Assembly (NCBI RefSeq): GCF_034377145.1
Contig: NZ_CP139711.1
Span: 62,001 to 126,000, forward strand
Source: Sulfitobacter sp. OXR-159
Lineage (GTDB): Bacteria > Pseudomonadota > Alphaproteobacteria > Rhodobacterales > Rhodobacteraceae
Direction: 5' to 3'
Length of the DNA stretch: 64,000 nt
Shown here: in pieces, positions 35,773-44,990 of the stretch
Layout of the letters: every line of letters starts with the position of its first letter
How positions within the stretch are numbered: the stretch's first letter is position 1
The notes under the pieces: generated by a model
What the model was told of the DNA's origin: nothing
Databases searched by the model: none
The model's input: the letters and a program-made list of their open reading frames with translations, nothing else
Translations under genes and position numbers: made by a program

Positions 35773-36637
35773 GGCTCAGGACCCATTGATCTGCTTGAGG
35801 CTATGGCGGCAGCGTGATTCAAGCTCCCAAACTGACGGGGGGAATGATGAGCAACCTTTTCTGGCTGACGGACGCACAGATGGACCGGCTTCGGCCGTTT
35901 TTTCCCAAGAGCCATGGCAAGCGGCGGGTGGATGACCGGCGTGTTCTGAGCGGCATAATATTCATCAACCGCAACGGCTTGCGCTGGTGCGATGCCCCTG
36001 CGGAATACGGCCCGGCCAAGACGCTTTACAACCGCTGGAAACGATGGGGCGACAAGGGCATCTTCGCAAGGATGATGCACGGCCTTGCGTCGGAGGCAGC
36101 GGTTCCAAAGACGGTGATGATCGACGCGACCTATTTGAAGGCGCACCGCACGGCGAGCAGCCTGCGGGCGAAAAAGGGGGGCCCGACGACCAACGGGCGC
36201 GCGCGATCGGCCGAACCAAAGGTGGCATGAACACCAAGCTGCATGCGGTCACCGATGCCGATGGACGCCCGATCCGGTTCTTCATGACCGCGGGCCAGGT
36301 CAGCGATTACACCGGCGCTGCGGCCCTGCTGAGCAGCTTGCCATAAGCAGATTGGCTGCTGGCCGACCGGGGCTATGACGCCGACTGGTTCAGAGATGCG
36401 TTGAAAGACAAAGGGATAAAGCCCTGCATCCCCGGTCGGAAGTCCCGCGCCAAGCCCGTCAAATACGACAAGCGCCGCTACAAACGCCGCAACAGGATCG
36501 AGATCATGTTCGGTCGGCTGAAGGACTGGCGCAGGGTTGCCACACGCTACGACCGATGCCCGAAGGTCTTCCTCTCCGCCATCGCCCTCGCAGCAACCGT
36601 CATGTTCTGGCTATGAAACGAGAACGAGTCCTGAGCC
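35773..36637 (+). mobile_element. IS5-family (IS427-like) insertion sequence
   Basis: 865 bp with terminal inverted repeats GGCTCAGGACCCATT and GGCTCAGGACTCGTT (13 of 15 match) and a TA duplication on both sides (35771-35772, 36638-36639). It lies just downstream of the tcmP stop codon, between that gene and the DUF932 leader. The transposase is damaged (see next entry). Confidence 0.85.
35844..36616 (+). pseudogene. IS5/IS427 transposase with in-frame stop
   Basis: The first frame (35844-36230) holds the N-terminal domain, with FWLTDAQMDRLRPFFP and IDATYLKAHRT. A slippery run of five A and six G (36171-36181) would shift ribosomes into the second frame (KGGMNTKLHAVTD...). That frame is broken by TAA at 36344-36346 within LLSSLP*ADWLLADRGYDADW; the rest, with RNRIEIMFGRLKDWRRVATRYDR, is intact to 36616. 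Programmed frameshifting is normal in this group, but the stop is not, so the transposase is probably inactive. Confidence 0.85.
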
Positions 36638-36645
36638 TAGGTCTC

Positions 36646-37744
36646 TCAGACCAAGAAGATTGCGGTATCCGGCTGGGGAACTCGCTTTCTCGGCGGAAGT
36701 TCGAAATTGATGACGCCCCGCTCCCGCATATCCAAAAGGACACTGTTCAGATGCTTGCGGCGAATTGGAACTTCCTCCATCGCCTGATTGAACATCGGGC
36801 CAGGAAATGCCCGCATTCGGCCTTTCAGGAAACTCACGATTATCTCCTCAGCCCGTTTTCTATTCGCTTTGCACCCGACGCCTTTCTGTTCCTGCTGGAT
36901 CGCTGCGATGTCGGCAGAAGAGAACAAGCTGACTTGCGGGCTGTCACCTTCGCGGAGGTTGTGACGCATCACTAGTTCCTGCTTCTCGACCTTCTCTTGA
37001 ACGTCGCGGAATACTTCCAACCCGGACGGGCTCTGCGTACCGAGTATTAGACGCATCTTCACTCGCTCGCGCCTCGGCACCATGATCGAGAAATCGGGTA
37101 GATATGATGCCACTTTGTTCGAGCGCATCGCGGCCTTCATCAGGTACAGCATCTTCTGCTCGTTGCTCCAGCCGGCGGGTAGGTGCGCGAACTCATCAGC
37201 CCATGCCGCGTCCGCTAGGAACCGCCCGAAGGACGCCTCAACCTCGTGATATTCAGCATGTCGGTTGATGTGGTCCGACATGAAATTCAGCATGAACTCG
37301 CCATTCTGTTCACGCAGGAAGCGGAACACCTCTTCGTTACGAATGTTCCATCCGGTCGGGTCAATGAAGGTGAACGTGAAACCGTCAGTCAGTTTGGCGG
37401 CGATCGCATTGAGGTTGTCTTCGAATGCACCTTCGAAAACGTGTATCTCGAACCGCCCTTTCGAAGCAGCGTACTCCCGAAGGCGCGCAACCGCTTCTGG
37501 ACGCTGTTCGCAGAAACAGAAGCGAATTTTCAGTCCACCGACGCCGCGCTTTTCTAGATCAGCGCGAACAGCTTCCAAAGTGTTGATTGCCTGATCGAAC
37601 GACGCATCTGAATACTTAGCGTCATCAGATATGCGCCAAGGTCCGGCAAAGGCATCTACGAAATTGAACGTAGGAGAATGGCCTTGCAGCGTCTTGTATG
37701 CCGCTGCTTGGAGGTATTTCGTCAGGAACTGGTGCTTAATGAAT
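36646..37744 (-). pseudogene. tcmP: tcmP, 3' part: three-Cys-motif partner protein
   Basis: This part encodes nearly all of TcmP. FNFVDAFAGPWRIS, FCFCEQRPEAV and FTFIDPTGWN form a methyltransferase-like Rossmann pattern, and ASYLPDFSIMVPRRERVKMRLILGT follows further on. The native first 16 residues lie across the IS1380 element at 39416-39461. Removing the element and one TGAAT copy gives an uninterrupted 379-residue protein. As it stands, a GTG inside the IS (37830) could give a chimeric N-terminus, so some product may still be made. TcmP proteins are encoded with three-Cys-motif proteins (DUF5131, Gp37/Gp68); the joint function is not established. Confidence 0.85.
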
Positions 37745-39415
37745 CCTGCATTCCCCAGGTGGCGTGTCGTTTGAGGTGAAGATCGCCTGTATCCGATCGC
37801 TAGACAAGGATTTTCTGCCGCAAGCGGCACCTGCGGTCGCGCAGACTGCTGGATCTGGACGGATCAGACCGCGAAGCCGCTGTTTCCTTGCCCAGGGGCG
37901 GCGTTTTTCAGCGCAGCGGACAGATCTGTCCAGCCGCTTTCGTTCAGTTTGAGCGTGGATCGCGATCATGCGCATAGCGGTGGCGCTCGCAATCGGCGGA
38001 TAGCGGCGAGGATGGCGCGTACCATCGTGCCGGTGACAGCGACCTCGGCCAGCTGGAAGGTGATGGTGCGGGCGTGACGGACCACACGTGCCCCGATCTT
38101 GATCAGCTTCAGTTGCAGGCTGGTCAACGACCAGTCGGCCATGGCTTCGGGCAGCTCGATGCAGCGCAAGAAGGTGGCCAGGTTGTACGCCAGGGCGTGC
38201 AGTTGCAGCCGCACCTCATTGTCGCGGAACTTCCGGCACGACAGCCGCGTCCAGCGAAAGGCGTATTTGCCCTCTTTGATGTGCTGCTCGGCGGTGCCGC
38301 GCTGGTTGTAGAACCGCACCACCCAGTCCGGCTCCATCGGCAGGTTGGTGACGATGAAGCCGACACGCGGGAACAGTTCGCCCGGATGCCATTCGATCTT
38401 GGCGATCACCCGGCGTTCCTTGTCCCAGGACGCCGCCTGATACTCGAATTCCTCGAAGAACCGCTTGACCTTGGTCAGTGACGGCCGCCCGACAGGGCGC
38501 GTTAGCCGATGCGCGATCTTGTCCTTGAGGACCGCGTTTGCGGGCAGCCGGATGGCGTAGAAGAACCGCGCTTCTTCCAATCGCTCATAGATCGCCGGGA
38601 TCGCGTAGGCAGCATCGGCCCGGAAGAACCTGCCACCAAGGTCGCGCTCCGCGTAGCGCGCAATGACGGGGTCGAGAACATCACGCCAGCCATCGGCGCT
38701 GTGGACGTTGCCATGGCGCAGGGCGCAGCGTTCCAGCATCCCGAACTGGTTGAACAGAAAGTTGGGGTGATAGCAGCTACAGTCGAAATGGCCATTCCAG
38801 GCGGACCCTTCCTGGTCGCCATGGGTCGGGCTGACCGAGCTGTCCATGTCCAGAACGATGTACTTCAGCCCGTTACGGTCATGGAACCGGTCGATCCATT
38901 GCCCGTTCAGGTCGGCCAGCGCGGCACGGTTCCCGGCCAGAGCCAGCGTCTCGGTCTCGAACCGTCCCATCTGCGATGCCGAGGCCGCTTGTGCATCGAC
39001 CGCTCTGCCGCCGACAACTTGGCGCATGACCGGATCGCAGGCGAGACGGTTGGCGTCGTTGACATCCTCGTATCCGGCCAGCCGCCCAAAGACTGATTGC
39101 CGGAACAGGCCGTCGAGCCGATGGACCGTGTTCTTGCCAGAGCGAGTATCGCGCAGCGCCGCTGACGCCAAATCGGACAACCCGAGCGCGTCATCAAGCT
39201 CGCGCATCACCAGAAGGCCGCCGTCGGAACTGAGCTGCGTGCCGCGAAATTCCAGCCGCACGCGAGGGTCGAAATCCACCCGATCTGCCCGTTGCAAGCC
39301 CGCACCCTCTGGGTGATCCATGAAACGCGCCCCTCGCAGCCTTCAACACCATGTTTTATATAGGAAATATAATGGTCAGGACAGCGAAATCAGCGCCTTA
39401 CTTGGGAAATGTGGG
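37745..39415 (-). mobile_element. IS1380-family insertion sequence
   Basis: 1671 bp. Ends read CCTGCATTCCCCAGGT and, inverted, CCCACATTTCCCAAGT (12 of 16 match). A 5-bp target copy, TGAAT, lies at 37740-37744 and 39416-39420. It separates the first 16 codons of tcmP from the rest. Confidence 0.88.
37966..39321 (-). CDS. IS1380-family transposase
   Basis: 451 residues, usual family size. The N-terminal LEFRGTQLSSDGGLLVMRELDDALGL is the hallmark of DDE_Tnp_1-type IS1380 transposases; acidic residues in YIVLDMDSSVSPTHGDQEG and FRADAAYAIPAIY and the C-terminal FYNQRGTAEQHIKEGKYAFRWTRLSCR match catalytic-domain blocks. The reading frame is complete. Confidence 0.94.
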   Translation of the reverse strand: MDHPEGAGLQRADRVDFDPRVRLEFRGTQLSSDGGLLVMRELDDALGLSDLASAALRDTRSGKNTVHRLDGLFRQSVFGRLAGYEDVNDANRLACDPVMRQVVGGRAVDAQAASASQMGRFETETLALAGNRAALADLNGQWIDRFHDRNGLKYIVLDMDSSVSPTHGDQEGSAWNGHFDCSCYHPNFLFNQFGMLERCALRHGNVHSADGWRDVLDPVIARYAERDLGGRFFRADAAYAIPAIYERLEEARFFYAIRLPANAVLKDKIAHRLTRPVGRPSLTKVKRFFEEFEYQAASWDKERRVIAKIEWHPGELFPRVGFIVTNLPMEPDWVVRFYNQRGTAEQHIKEGKYAFRWTRLSCRKFRDNEVRLQLHALAYNLATFLRCIELPEAMADWSLTSLQLKLIKIGARVVRHARTITFQLAEVAVTGTMVRAILAAIRRLRAPPLCA

Positions 39416-39461
39416 TGAATGATTGTTCGCGGTCGCGGTAAAGGTCTAAATCTGCTTCCAT
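39416..39461 (-). pseudogene. tcmP: tcmP, 5' part: first codons separated by IS1380
   Basis: The ATG at 39459-39461 lies 12 bases after the DUF5131 stop and begins MEADLDLYRDREQSF. Joined across the IS it reads on as IKHQFLTKYLQAAAYKTL. The tight spacing shows the two genes were one operon before the insertion. Confidence 0.75.
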
Positions 39462-39473
39462 ACGTGTCTCTCG

Positions 39474-40229
39474 CTATTGCAATTCGGCCATGATCGCCTT
39501 CGGCACGATTTGCCACGGGAACCCGTTCCATTCTTCGCCTTCGAGCAGACGACCGCCGGATTTCGGCCGCGCACCGCCCCACTGTTTGAAGAAGAAAGCA
39601 ACTTCGTATCGCTCACAGGCAACGCGCAATTCGGTCGCCCACGCCGCTTCCATCGGACGAGCGCCGGGCCCACTTTCGCCGCCGACAATCGCCCAAGCAA
39701 CACTTGTCAGATCGACCTCGCCAATCGGGCCTAGCAGCGGTTCGAATGAGATGAAGCGCGCATCCGAGTTGATCTGCCGAAGGTGTTCAATCCGCCCTTT
39801 GTGTGCGGCATCCTCGACGGACACGCCAAGCCAGATATGCGACGGCACTCGCCCACCGTTGTAGCGGCGGCGCACGTAGTTGCGCATCAGTGATGAGCGC
39901 TTGGTCAGGACTTGATAGACATGCCAGTCGGCGGCCTCCATCGCATCGAACACGTGGTCGATGAACTCACGCGGAATATCCTTGTGGAACAGGTCGCTCA
40001 TCGAGTTGACGAAGATCATTCGCGGCTTCTTCCACTGTGCGAGCTGCCCAAGGCGTGACGGCCATAGGCGCAAGTCGAAACCTTGTTCGTATGGATGTCC
40101 TTGAATACCGCGCCAGCGTTCAGCGAACCTTTCTGCGTAGCAATGTTCGCAGCCGGGACCGACCTTCGTGCATCCCGTCACAGGATTCCATGTCGCATCC
40201 GTCCATTCGATTTCAGATTTCTGTGCCAT
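39474..40229 (-). CDS. DUF5131 (phage Gp37/Gp68) three-Cys-motif protein
   Basis: 251 residues. The N-terminal WTDATWNPVTGCTKVGPGCEHCYAERFAERW contains three Cys in a C-x6-C-x2-C pattern, the defining motif, and resembles an iron-sulfur or radical-SAM-type cluster (inference). Other blocks, RMIFVNSMSDLFHKDIP, WHVYQVLTKRS and FISFEPLLGPIGEVDL, are typical. The family sits beside TcmP in many bacteria and phages, as here. It is intact, while its partner tcmP is split. Confidence 0.9.
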   Translation of the reverse strand: MAQKSEIEWTDATWNPVTGCTKVGPGCEHCYAERFAERWRGIQGHPYEQGFDLRLWPSRLGQLAQWKKPRMIFVNSMSDLFHKDIPREFIDHVFDAMEAADWHVYQVLTKRSSLMRNYVRRRYNGGRVPSHIWLGVSVEDAAHKGRIEHLRQINSDARFISFEPLLGPIGEVDLTSVAWAIVGGESGPGARPMEAAWATELRVACERYEVAFFFKQWGGARPKSGGRLLEGEEWNGFPWQIVPKAIMAELQ

Positions 40230-40426
40230 CCTGCTCCACCTCTTTTTGTGGATAACTCTAATGGCATATACACAGATGAGGAACTCCTAAGTTTGTTGAA
40301 CATCGATCTACGGAAACCCGCGATGCAAACTTTCAATCTTGGAAATGTTGTAAGTTGCGTCAGCGGCAGGTCGCTAGTGGTCAATTTGTAGAGGCGCCAG
40401 ACCGGTTTGAGCCAAGATTGGCCAAT

Positions 40427-40448
40427 CCCGGCGGGTTTCCCCGCCGGG
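40427..40448 (-). terminator. Hairpin downstream of ssb
   Basis: CCCGGCGGG and CCCGCCGGG form a perfect 9-bp stem; on the minus strand the loop is GAAA, a stable tetraloop. It lies 22 bases past the ssb stop codon. A T-run is lacking, so it may instead protect the 3' end. Confidence 0.55.
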
Positions 40449-40469
40449 CCTAAGGGGAAGACCCCGTTC

Positions 40470-40595
40470 TCAGAACGGGATCTCGTCGTCGCGGTCGACC
40501 AGCTCGGGGTTTTCGTTCTCGGCCGACTTCGGGCGGCTCAGGAAGTCGACCTTCTCGGCGATGATCTCGCAGCCGTAGCGGTCGTTGCCCATGCT
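40470..40595 (-). pseudogene. ssb: ssb, 3' part: single-stranded DNA-binding protein C-terminus
   Basis: Encodes MGNDRYGCEIIAEKVDFLSRPKSAENENPELV and ends in RDDEIPF, the acidic tip by which SSB recruits partner proteins. A Tn3-family transposon separates it from the N-terminal part at 44280-44563. Joining the two after removing the transposon and one ATGCT copy gives a 134-residue protein in frame. Confidence 0.9.
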
Positions 40596-40669
40596 GGGGT
40601 CGAGTGGGGCTGAGTGCAGAAAACCCCTTTAAGGTTTCTGTTGGGTTGTTTGCGCGTTGAGACTGACGC

Positions 40670-41221
40670 TCACGGTTCGTTCGCTCCGAGATACCGATAG
40701 ATTGTCGCTTTTGAGAGGCTGTAGTGTGCCATCAGATCTTTGATCAGCATTCCAGCGGTACGCTTTTTGCGTAGCTCAACGATCTGATCTTCTGAAAGCG
40801 CGGGTCGTTTGCCGAACTGTACGCCGCGATCTTTGGCCTTCTTGATCCCATCCATCTGTCGCTCGGCGCGGATTTCGGTTTCGAACTGGCCAATGGCTCC
40901 GAGCATGTTGAACAGCAGCCGCCCGGTTGCGTCGGACGTGTCGATATTCTGATCGAGCACGACCAGATCGACACCTTTCTGTTTCAGTGTTTCAGCGATC
41001 TGGCAAAGGTGCAGTGTGGATCGCGCCAATCGGTCGATACGTGTGACAATCAGCTGGTCACCGTCGCGGACGTAATTCAGGCATTCTTTCAGCTGAGGGC
41101 GGGCGTCCGTCGTACCACTGCGCTTCTCTTCGAAAAGCTTGTCGCAGCCATCCAGCTTTTCGCGCTGCACGTCCAGAGATTGTCCGACTGAGCTGACGCG
41201 GGCGTATCCGACTTTGGCCAT
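40670..41221 (-). CDS. tnpR: Tn3-family resolvase (serine recombinase)
   Basis: 183 residues from the ATG at 41219-41221. The catalytic segment is YARVSSVGQSLDVQ with the nucleophilic Ser, followed by IVTRIDRLARS and the E-helix (LGAIGQFETEIRAERQ). The C-terminal helix-turn-helix is LIKDLMAHYSLSKATIYRYL. It resolves cointegrates at the res site that lies between it and tnpA. Confidence 0.95.
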   Translation of the reverse strand: MAKVGYARVSSVGQSLDVQREKLDGCDKLFEEKRSGTTDARPQLKECLNYVRDGDQLIVTRIDRLARSTLHLCQIAETLKQKGVDLVVLDQNIDTSDATGRLLFNMLGAIGQFETEIRAERQMDGIKKAKDRGVQFGKRPALSEDQIVELRKKRTAGMLIKDLMAHYSLSKATIYRYLGANEP

Positions 41222-41310
41222 AGTGTCTCGAATAAATTCAGAGGTCTTGCGACTGTCATATTGAGACATTGAAAAAGACATGGCAAGCGAATGGTCTCAA
41301 TTTCTACAGT
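41222..41310. promoter_or_regulatory. Candidate res site of the Tn3-family element
   Basis: TGTCATATTGAGACA (41254-41268) is an inverted-repeat subsite; related GTCTC-AAT blocks occur at 41225 (GTCTCGAAT) and 41294 (GTCTCAATT). Three related subsites between divergent tnpR and tnpA are as expected for res, which would also contain both promoters. Confidence 0.6.
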
Positions 41311-41345
41311 TTTGAAGACCCTCTCCGTATAGAAAGACGACCCTC

Positions 41346-44246
41346 ATGGCACACCGAGCGGTTCTGACCGCGCGACAGCGCGCGGCCCTTTTCCACCTTC
41401 CAACGGATGAGGCGTTGATCCTTCGGCATTACGCCCTGTCCGATGAAGACATCGATTTTATCCGCACCCGCCGCCGCCCTGAGAACCTGATCGGATTTGC
41501 GCTGCAGCTTTGTGCCCTTCGATATCCGGGACGGCTGCTGAGGCCCGGAGAGATCATCCCCAAAGAAATGTCTGACTTCATCGCCGCCCAGCTCGGCGTC
41601 AAACCCGATGACCTTCTACATTATGCCGAGCGAGAGAACACACGGCACGAGCACCTGGAAGTACTGCGCAAGATTTATAGGTACGAGATGTTCAAGGGCA
41701 AGCGGGTCAAACAGATGCGTGCGTGGCTTGATCAGAATGCCGAAGGTGCGCAATCGAGCGAAGGTCTGGTGAGGGCCTTTGTGCAAGAATGTCGTGGGCG
41801 GCATATCATCCTGCCGGGAACGACTGTCATGGAACGGATGTGCGCCGACGCGCTTGTTGCTGCCGAACGCCGGATCGAAACTCGGATAACGGCGCGCCTT
41901 GACCGCGCGATGCGCGCTCGTCTCGATGGCTTATTGAATGAGGAAGAGGAGGGCCAAACCACCACGTTCGTGTGGTTGCGCCAGTTTGAGCCAGGCAAGA
42001 ACTCCGCAGATATCAACCGCCTGCTTGATCGGCTGGAGTTTCTGAAGGCGATTGCCTTGGCACCAGAAATTATGGACGACATCCCAGCACATCGGGTCAC
42101 GCGGCTGCGCCGTCAGGGAGAACGCTACTTTGCGAAAGGACTACGTGACATCACCAGTGACCGCCGCCTTGCCATCCTGGCCGTCTGCGTCGTGGAATGG
42201 AGCGCTGCCATCGCAGATACCGTTGTGGAAACACATGACAGGATTGTAGGCAGCGTCTGGCGGGATGCGAAACGGATCTGCGACGCGCGGGTCACGGAAG
42301 CTCAGGCGGACGTCGCAAAGACCCTGGCTGGATTTGAGACCCTGGGATCAAACCTATTGATGGCCAAAGGCGACGATGCCGCCCTCGCCAATGCCGTCGA
42401 TAGTTCTTGCGGCTGGAGCGGCCTTGAAAGTCTGGTCGCGCAAGCAACACAGCTTCAGGCAACGGTGAAAGCAGATACTCTGGCCCATGTGTCCAAGGGC
42501 TTCCACCGGTTCAAACGCTATGCTCGGCGCATGTTGAATGCTCTGGATATGACATGCGCCAGTGTGGCCCAGCCATTGATCACGGCAGCGCAGATTATCC
42601 GTGACAAACAGGATATCCCGGCCACATCGCTGACCTTTTTACAACCACGTTCGAAATGGCGACCGCAATTCCGCGCGCCCGATATTGATCAAGAGCGGCT
42701 GTGGGTTGTCGCCGTCCTGTGCCACCTGCGCGATGCGTTCCGTTCTGGCGATATCTGGCTTCCGCATTCGCGGCGTCATGCCGACATGAAGCAAGCCCTT
42801 GTGTCCATCGATGCCGCCCGCGCCATGGGGCTTTCAATGCCACTGGAACCAGAGATCTGGATGGCTGATCGAAAGCGCCGCTTGGAAGAGGGGCTGAAAC
42901 GGCTGGCCAAGGCGGTGCGCTCCAAAACCTTGCCGAGTGGAGTCATTGAAGACGGCGTTTTGCGCGTGAGCCGTCTTGACGCCGATGTGCCGGAGGAGGC
43001 CGGTGATCTCGTCCTCGATCTTTACCGTCGTCTGCCGGAGACGCGGATCACCGATATTCTCACAGAGGTCGACAAAGACACCGGCTTCACCGAAGCCTTC
43101 ACGCATCTGCACACCGGTGCCCCATGCCGTGACAAGATTGGCTTGCTGAACGTGCTCCTGGCGGAGGGTCTCAATCTAGGCCTGAGCAAAATGGCAAATG
43201 CCACCAACACTCATGACTTCATACAGCTTTCCCGTTTGTCACGGTGGCATGTCGAAAGCGAGGGAATGGCCCGCGCCCTGGCCATGGTGATTGATGCGCA
43301 GACCCACCTGCCAATGACCAAATTCTGGGGTGTAGGGAAAACGGCTTCCAGTGATGGGCAGTTTTTCCCAACGACGCGGCAGGGCGAGGCAATGAACCTC
43401 ATCAACGCAAAATACGGCAACGAGCCGGGCATAAAGGCCTACACCCACGTCTCTGACCAGTATGCGCCATTCGCCACTCAGGTCATTCCCGCCACGGTGA
43501 GCGAGGCACCTTATATCCTCGACGGCTTGCTGATGAACGAGGCGGGACGGAAGATAAAAGAGCAGTATGCCGACACCGGCGGCTTCACCGATCTCGTCTT
43601 CGCCGCCACGTCCCTGCTCGGGTACCACTTCCATCCCCGCATTCGCGACCTGTCCTCCAAGAGGTTGCATGTGTTTGACCTCCGCGCTGTTCCCAAAGAG
43701 CTGAAAGGGTTAACCGGGGACAAAATTCGGGAAGCGAAGATCGTCGAAAACTGGCCGGATGTTTTGCGCTGTATCGCAACAATGCTGTCGGGCCGGATGC
43801 AGCCAAGTCACCTCCTCAAGAAATTGGCCGCGCGCCCGAGGCAACATGATCTGGCGTTGGCCTTGCGGGAGATCGGCCGGGTCGAACGCACATTGTTCAT
43901 CATCGAATGGCTGCTCGACACCGACATGCAGCGCCGCGCCCATATCGGCTTGAACAAGGGAGAGGCACATCACGCCCTGAAAGGTGCTCTTCGGATCGGG
44001 CGTCAGGGAGAAATCCGCGACCGTACCACGGAAGGACAACACTTCCGCATCGCTGGCCTCAATCTGCTGACCGCCATCATCATTTATTGGAATTCCAAAC
44101 AGCTCGGAAACGCTGTGGCAAGGCGACAGCGGGCAGGATTGGATTGCCCACCCGAACTCCTCGCCCACATATCGCCGCTTGGGTGGGCCCATATCATCCT
44201 AACAGGCGAATATCGTTGGCGGAAAATAGAAGCGCAAAATCCTTAA
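41346..44246 (+). CDS. tnpA: Tn3-family transposase
   Basis: 966 residues, normal length for the family. The N-terminal LTARQRAALFHLPTDEALILRHYALSDEDIDFI and C-terminal LNKGEAHHALKGALRIGRQGEIRDRT and GLNLLTAIIIYWNSKQLG are clear Tn3 transposase blocks. The stop codon falls inside the right terminal repeat. Frame intact. Confidence 0.97.
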   Translation: MAHRAVLTARQRAALFHLPTDEALILRHYALSDEDIDFIRTRRRPENLIGFALQLCALRYPGRLLRPGEIIPKEMSDFIAAQLGVKPDDLLHYAERENTRHEHLEVLRKIYRYEMFKGKRVKQMRAWLDQNAEGAQSSEGLVRAFVQECRGRHIILPGTTVMERMCADALVAAERRIETRITARLDRAMRARLDGLLNEEEEGQTTTFVWLRQFEPGKNSADINRLLDRLEFLKAIALAPEIMDDIPAHRVTRLRRQGERYFAKGLRDITSDRRLAILAVCVVEWSAAIADTVVETHDRIVGSVWRDAKRICDARVTEAQADVAKTLAGFETLGSNLLMAKGDDAALANAVDSSCGWSGLESLVAQATQLQATVKADTLAHVSKGFHRFKRYARRMLNALDMTCASVAQPLITAAQIIRDKQDIPATSLTFLQPRSKWRPQFRAPDIDQERLWVVAVLCHLRDAFRSGDIWLPHSRRHADMKQALVSIDAARAMGLSMPLEPEIWMADRKRRLEEGLKRLAKAVRSKTLPSGVIEDGVLRVSRLDADVPEEAGDLVLDLYRRLPETRITDILTEVDKDTGFTEAFTHLHTGAPCRDKIGLLNVLLAEGLNLGLSKMANATNTHDFIQLSRLSRWHVESEGMARALAMVIDAQTHLPMTKFWGVGKTASSDGQFFPTTRQGEAMNLINAKYGNEPGIKAYTHVSDQYAPFATQVIPATVSEAPYILDGLLMNEAGRKIKEQYADTGGFTDLVFAATSLLGYHFHPRIRDLSSKRLHVFDLRAVPKELKGLTGDKIREAKIVENWPDVLRCIATMLSGRMQPSHLLKKLAARPRQHDLALALREIGRVERTLFIIEWLLDTDMQRRAHIGLNKGEAHHALKGALRIGRQGEIRDRTTEGQHFRIAGLNLLTAIIIYWNSKQLGNAVARRQRAGLDCPPELLAHISPLGWAHIILTGEYRWRKIEAQNP

Positions 44247-44279
44247 AGGGGTTTTCTGCACTCAGCCCCACTCGACCCC

Positions 44280-44563
44280 ATGCTGTCGATCCACTTGGTG
44301 TAGTGGATGCGGCCGTGGACGAGGACCTTCATGCCCTTTTCGCAATGCTCTGCGACCGTCTTGCCGAGACCGTTGAAGCAGGTGATGCGGTGCCATTCAG
44401 TGTCCATGACCCGGTAGCCGTTCTCGTCGCGCAGGACGCGACCTTCCGAGAGGCGGGGGCGCGAGGTGGCGAGGCTGAAGTTGGTGATGTTGGTGCCGCC
44501 CTGGGTGGTGCGGGTTTCGGGTTTCTGACCGATGTTGCCGGCGAGGATGACGATGTTCTGCAT
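44280..44563 (-). pseudogene. ssb: ssb, 5' part: single-stranded DNA-binding protein OB-fold
   Basis: Starts MQNIVILAGNIGQKPETR at the ATG at 44561-44563, with AGGAG seven bases upstream. It holds most of the OB-fold (TNFSLATSRPRLSEGRV, MDTEWHRITCFNGLGKTVAEHCEKGMKVLVHGRIHYTKW). The current frame continues into the transposon and stops at 44243 (SGAECRKPL), so a truncated OB-fold without the acidic tip could still be produced. A GGGACGGTCCC palindrome lies in the leader. Confidence 0.9.
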
Positions 44564-44990
44564 GATTAGCTCCTGTGTTTCCTGTCTTCGGGACCGTCCC
44601 TTCGACAAGACCCGGAAAAAGCCCGTCGGGCGACGCGTGCACGGTGGACAGCATGGACACCGGAAACCCCCAAAGGACCGGGGTGGAGCGGGCAGGACGC
44701 AATAGCGGCCAACTCGGCCCGGTCTGACGCGGGGTTGCGCGCGAGAGCCCGAACGGGATTAGGGGATTGTCAGTCGAAGGGATGGCCCGGGAGACAGAGA
44801 TGCGCGGGGAGCCCATGCCAGAACCCGTCACCCGGCCAATCGAGACCGCCTGACCCCAAGTTCAGCACCTGCCTGGCGGCAAAACGACGGTCACCAGCCT
44901 TTGCCACCCATGCCCCAGCCTTCCGGGAGTTGCGGCGCCCTGCATCGACGGGCTATCGATACCGGGACATTCAGGACACGGACCGCACAA
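44564..44990. other. Non-coding GC-rich gap
   Basis: No gene seen. It holds the ssb leader with the palindromes GGGAC-c-GTCCC (about 44592) and GCCCG-t-CGGGC (about 44617), and the upstream region of the H-NS-like gene. Inverted repeats here could fold in single-stranded DNA. Confidence 0.5.

Larger units (their letters stand above)
40596..44279 (+). mobile_element. Tn3-family transposon inserted in ssb
   Basis: 3684 bp. The first 39 bases at the left (40596-40634) and right (44241-44279) ends are perfect inverted repeats beginning GGGGTCGAGTGGGGCTGAG. A 5-bp duplication, ATGCT, lies at 40591-40595 and 44280-44284. It carries only divergent tnpR and tnpA genes and no cargo, so it is a minimal cryptic element. 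Confidence 0.95.

Noticed and set aside
36171..36346. A/G slippery run in the IS5 element taken as the only defect
   Set aside because: Frameshifting there is normal for IS427-type elements; the real damage is the in-frame TAA at 36344.
37745..37965. GTG-started N-terminus of the tcmP frame inside IS1380 as the native start
   Set aside because: The first 27 or so residues are IS sequence; the native start at 39461 joins in frame after removal of the element.
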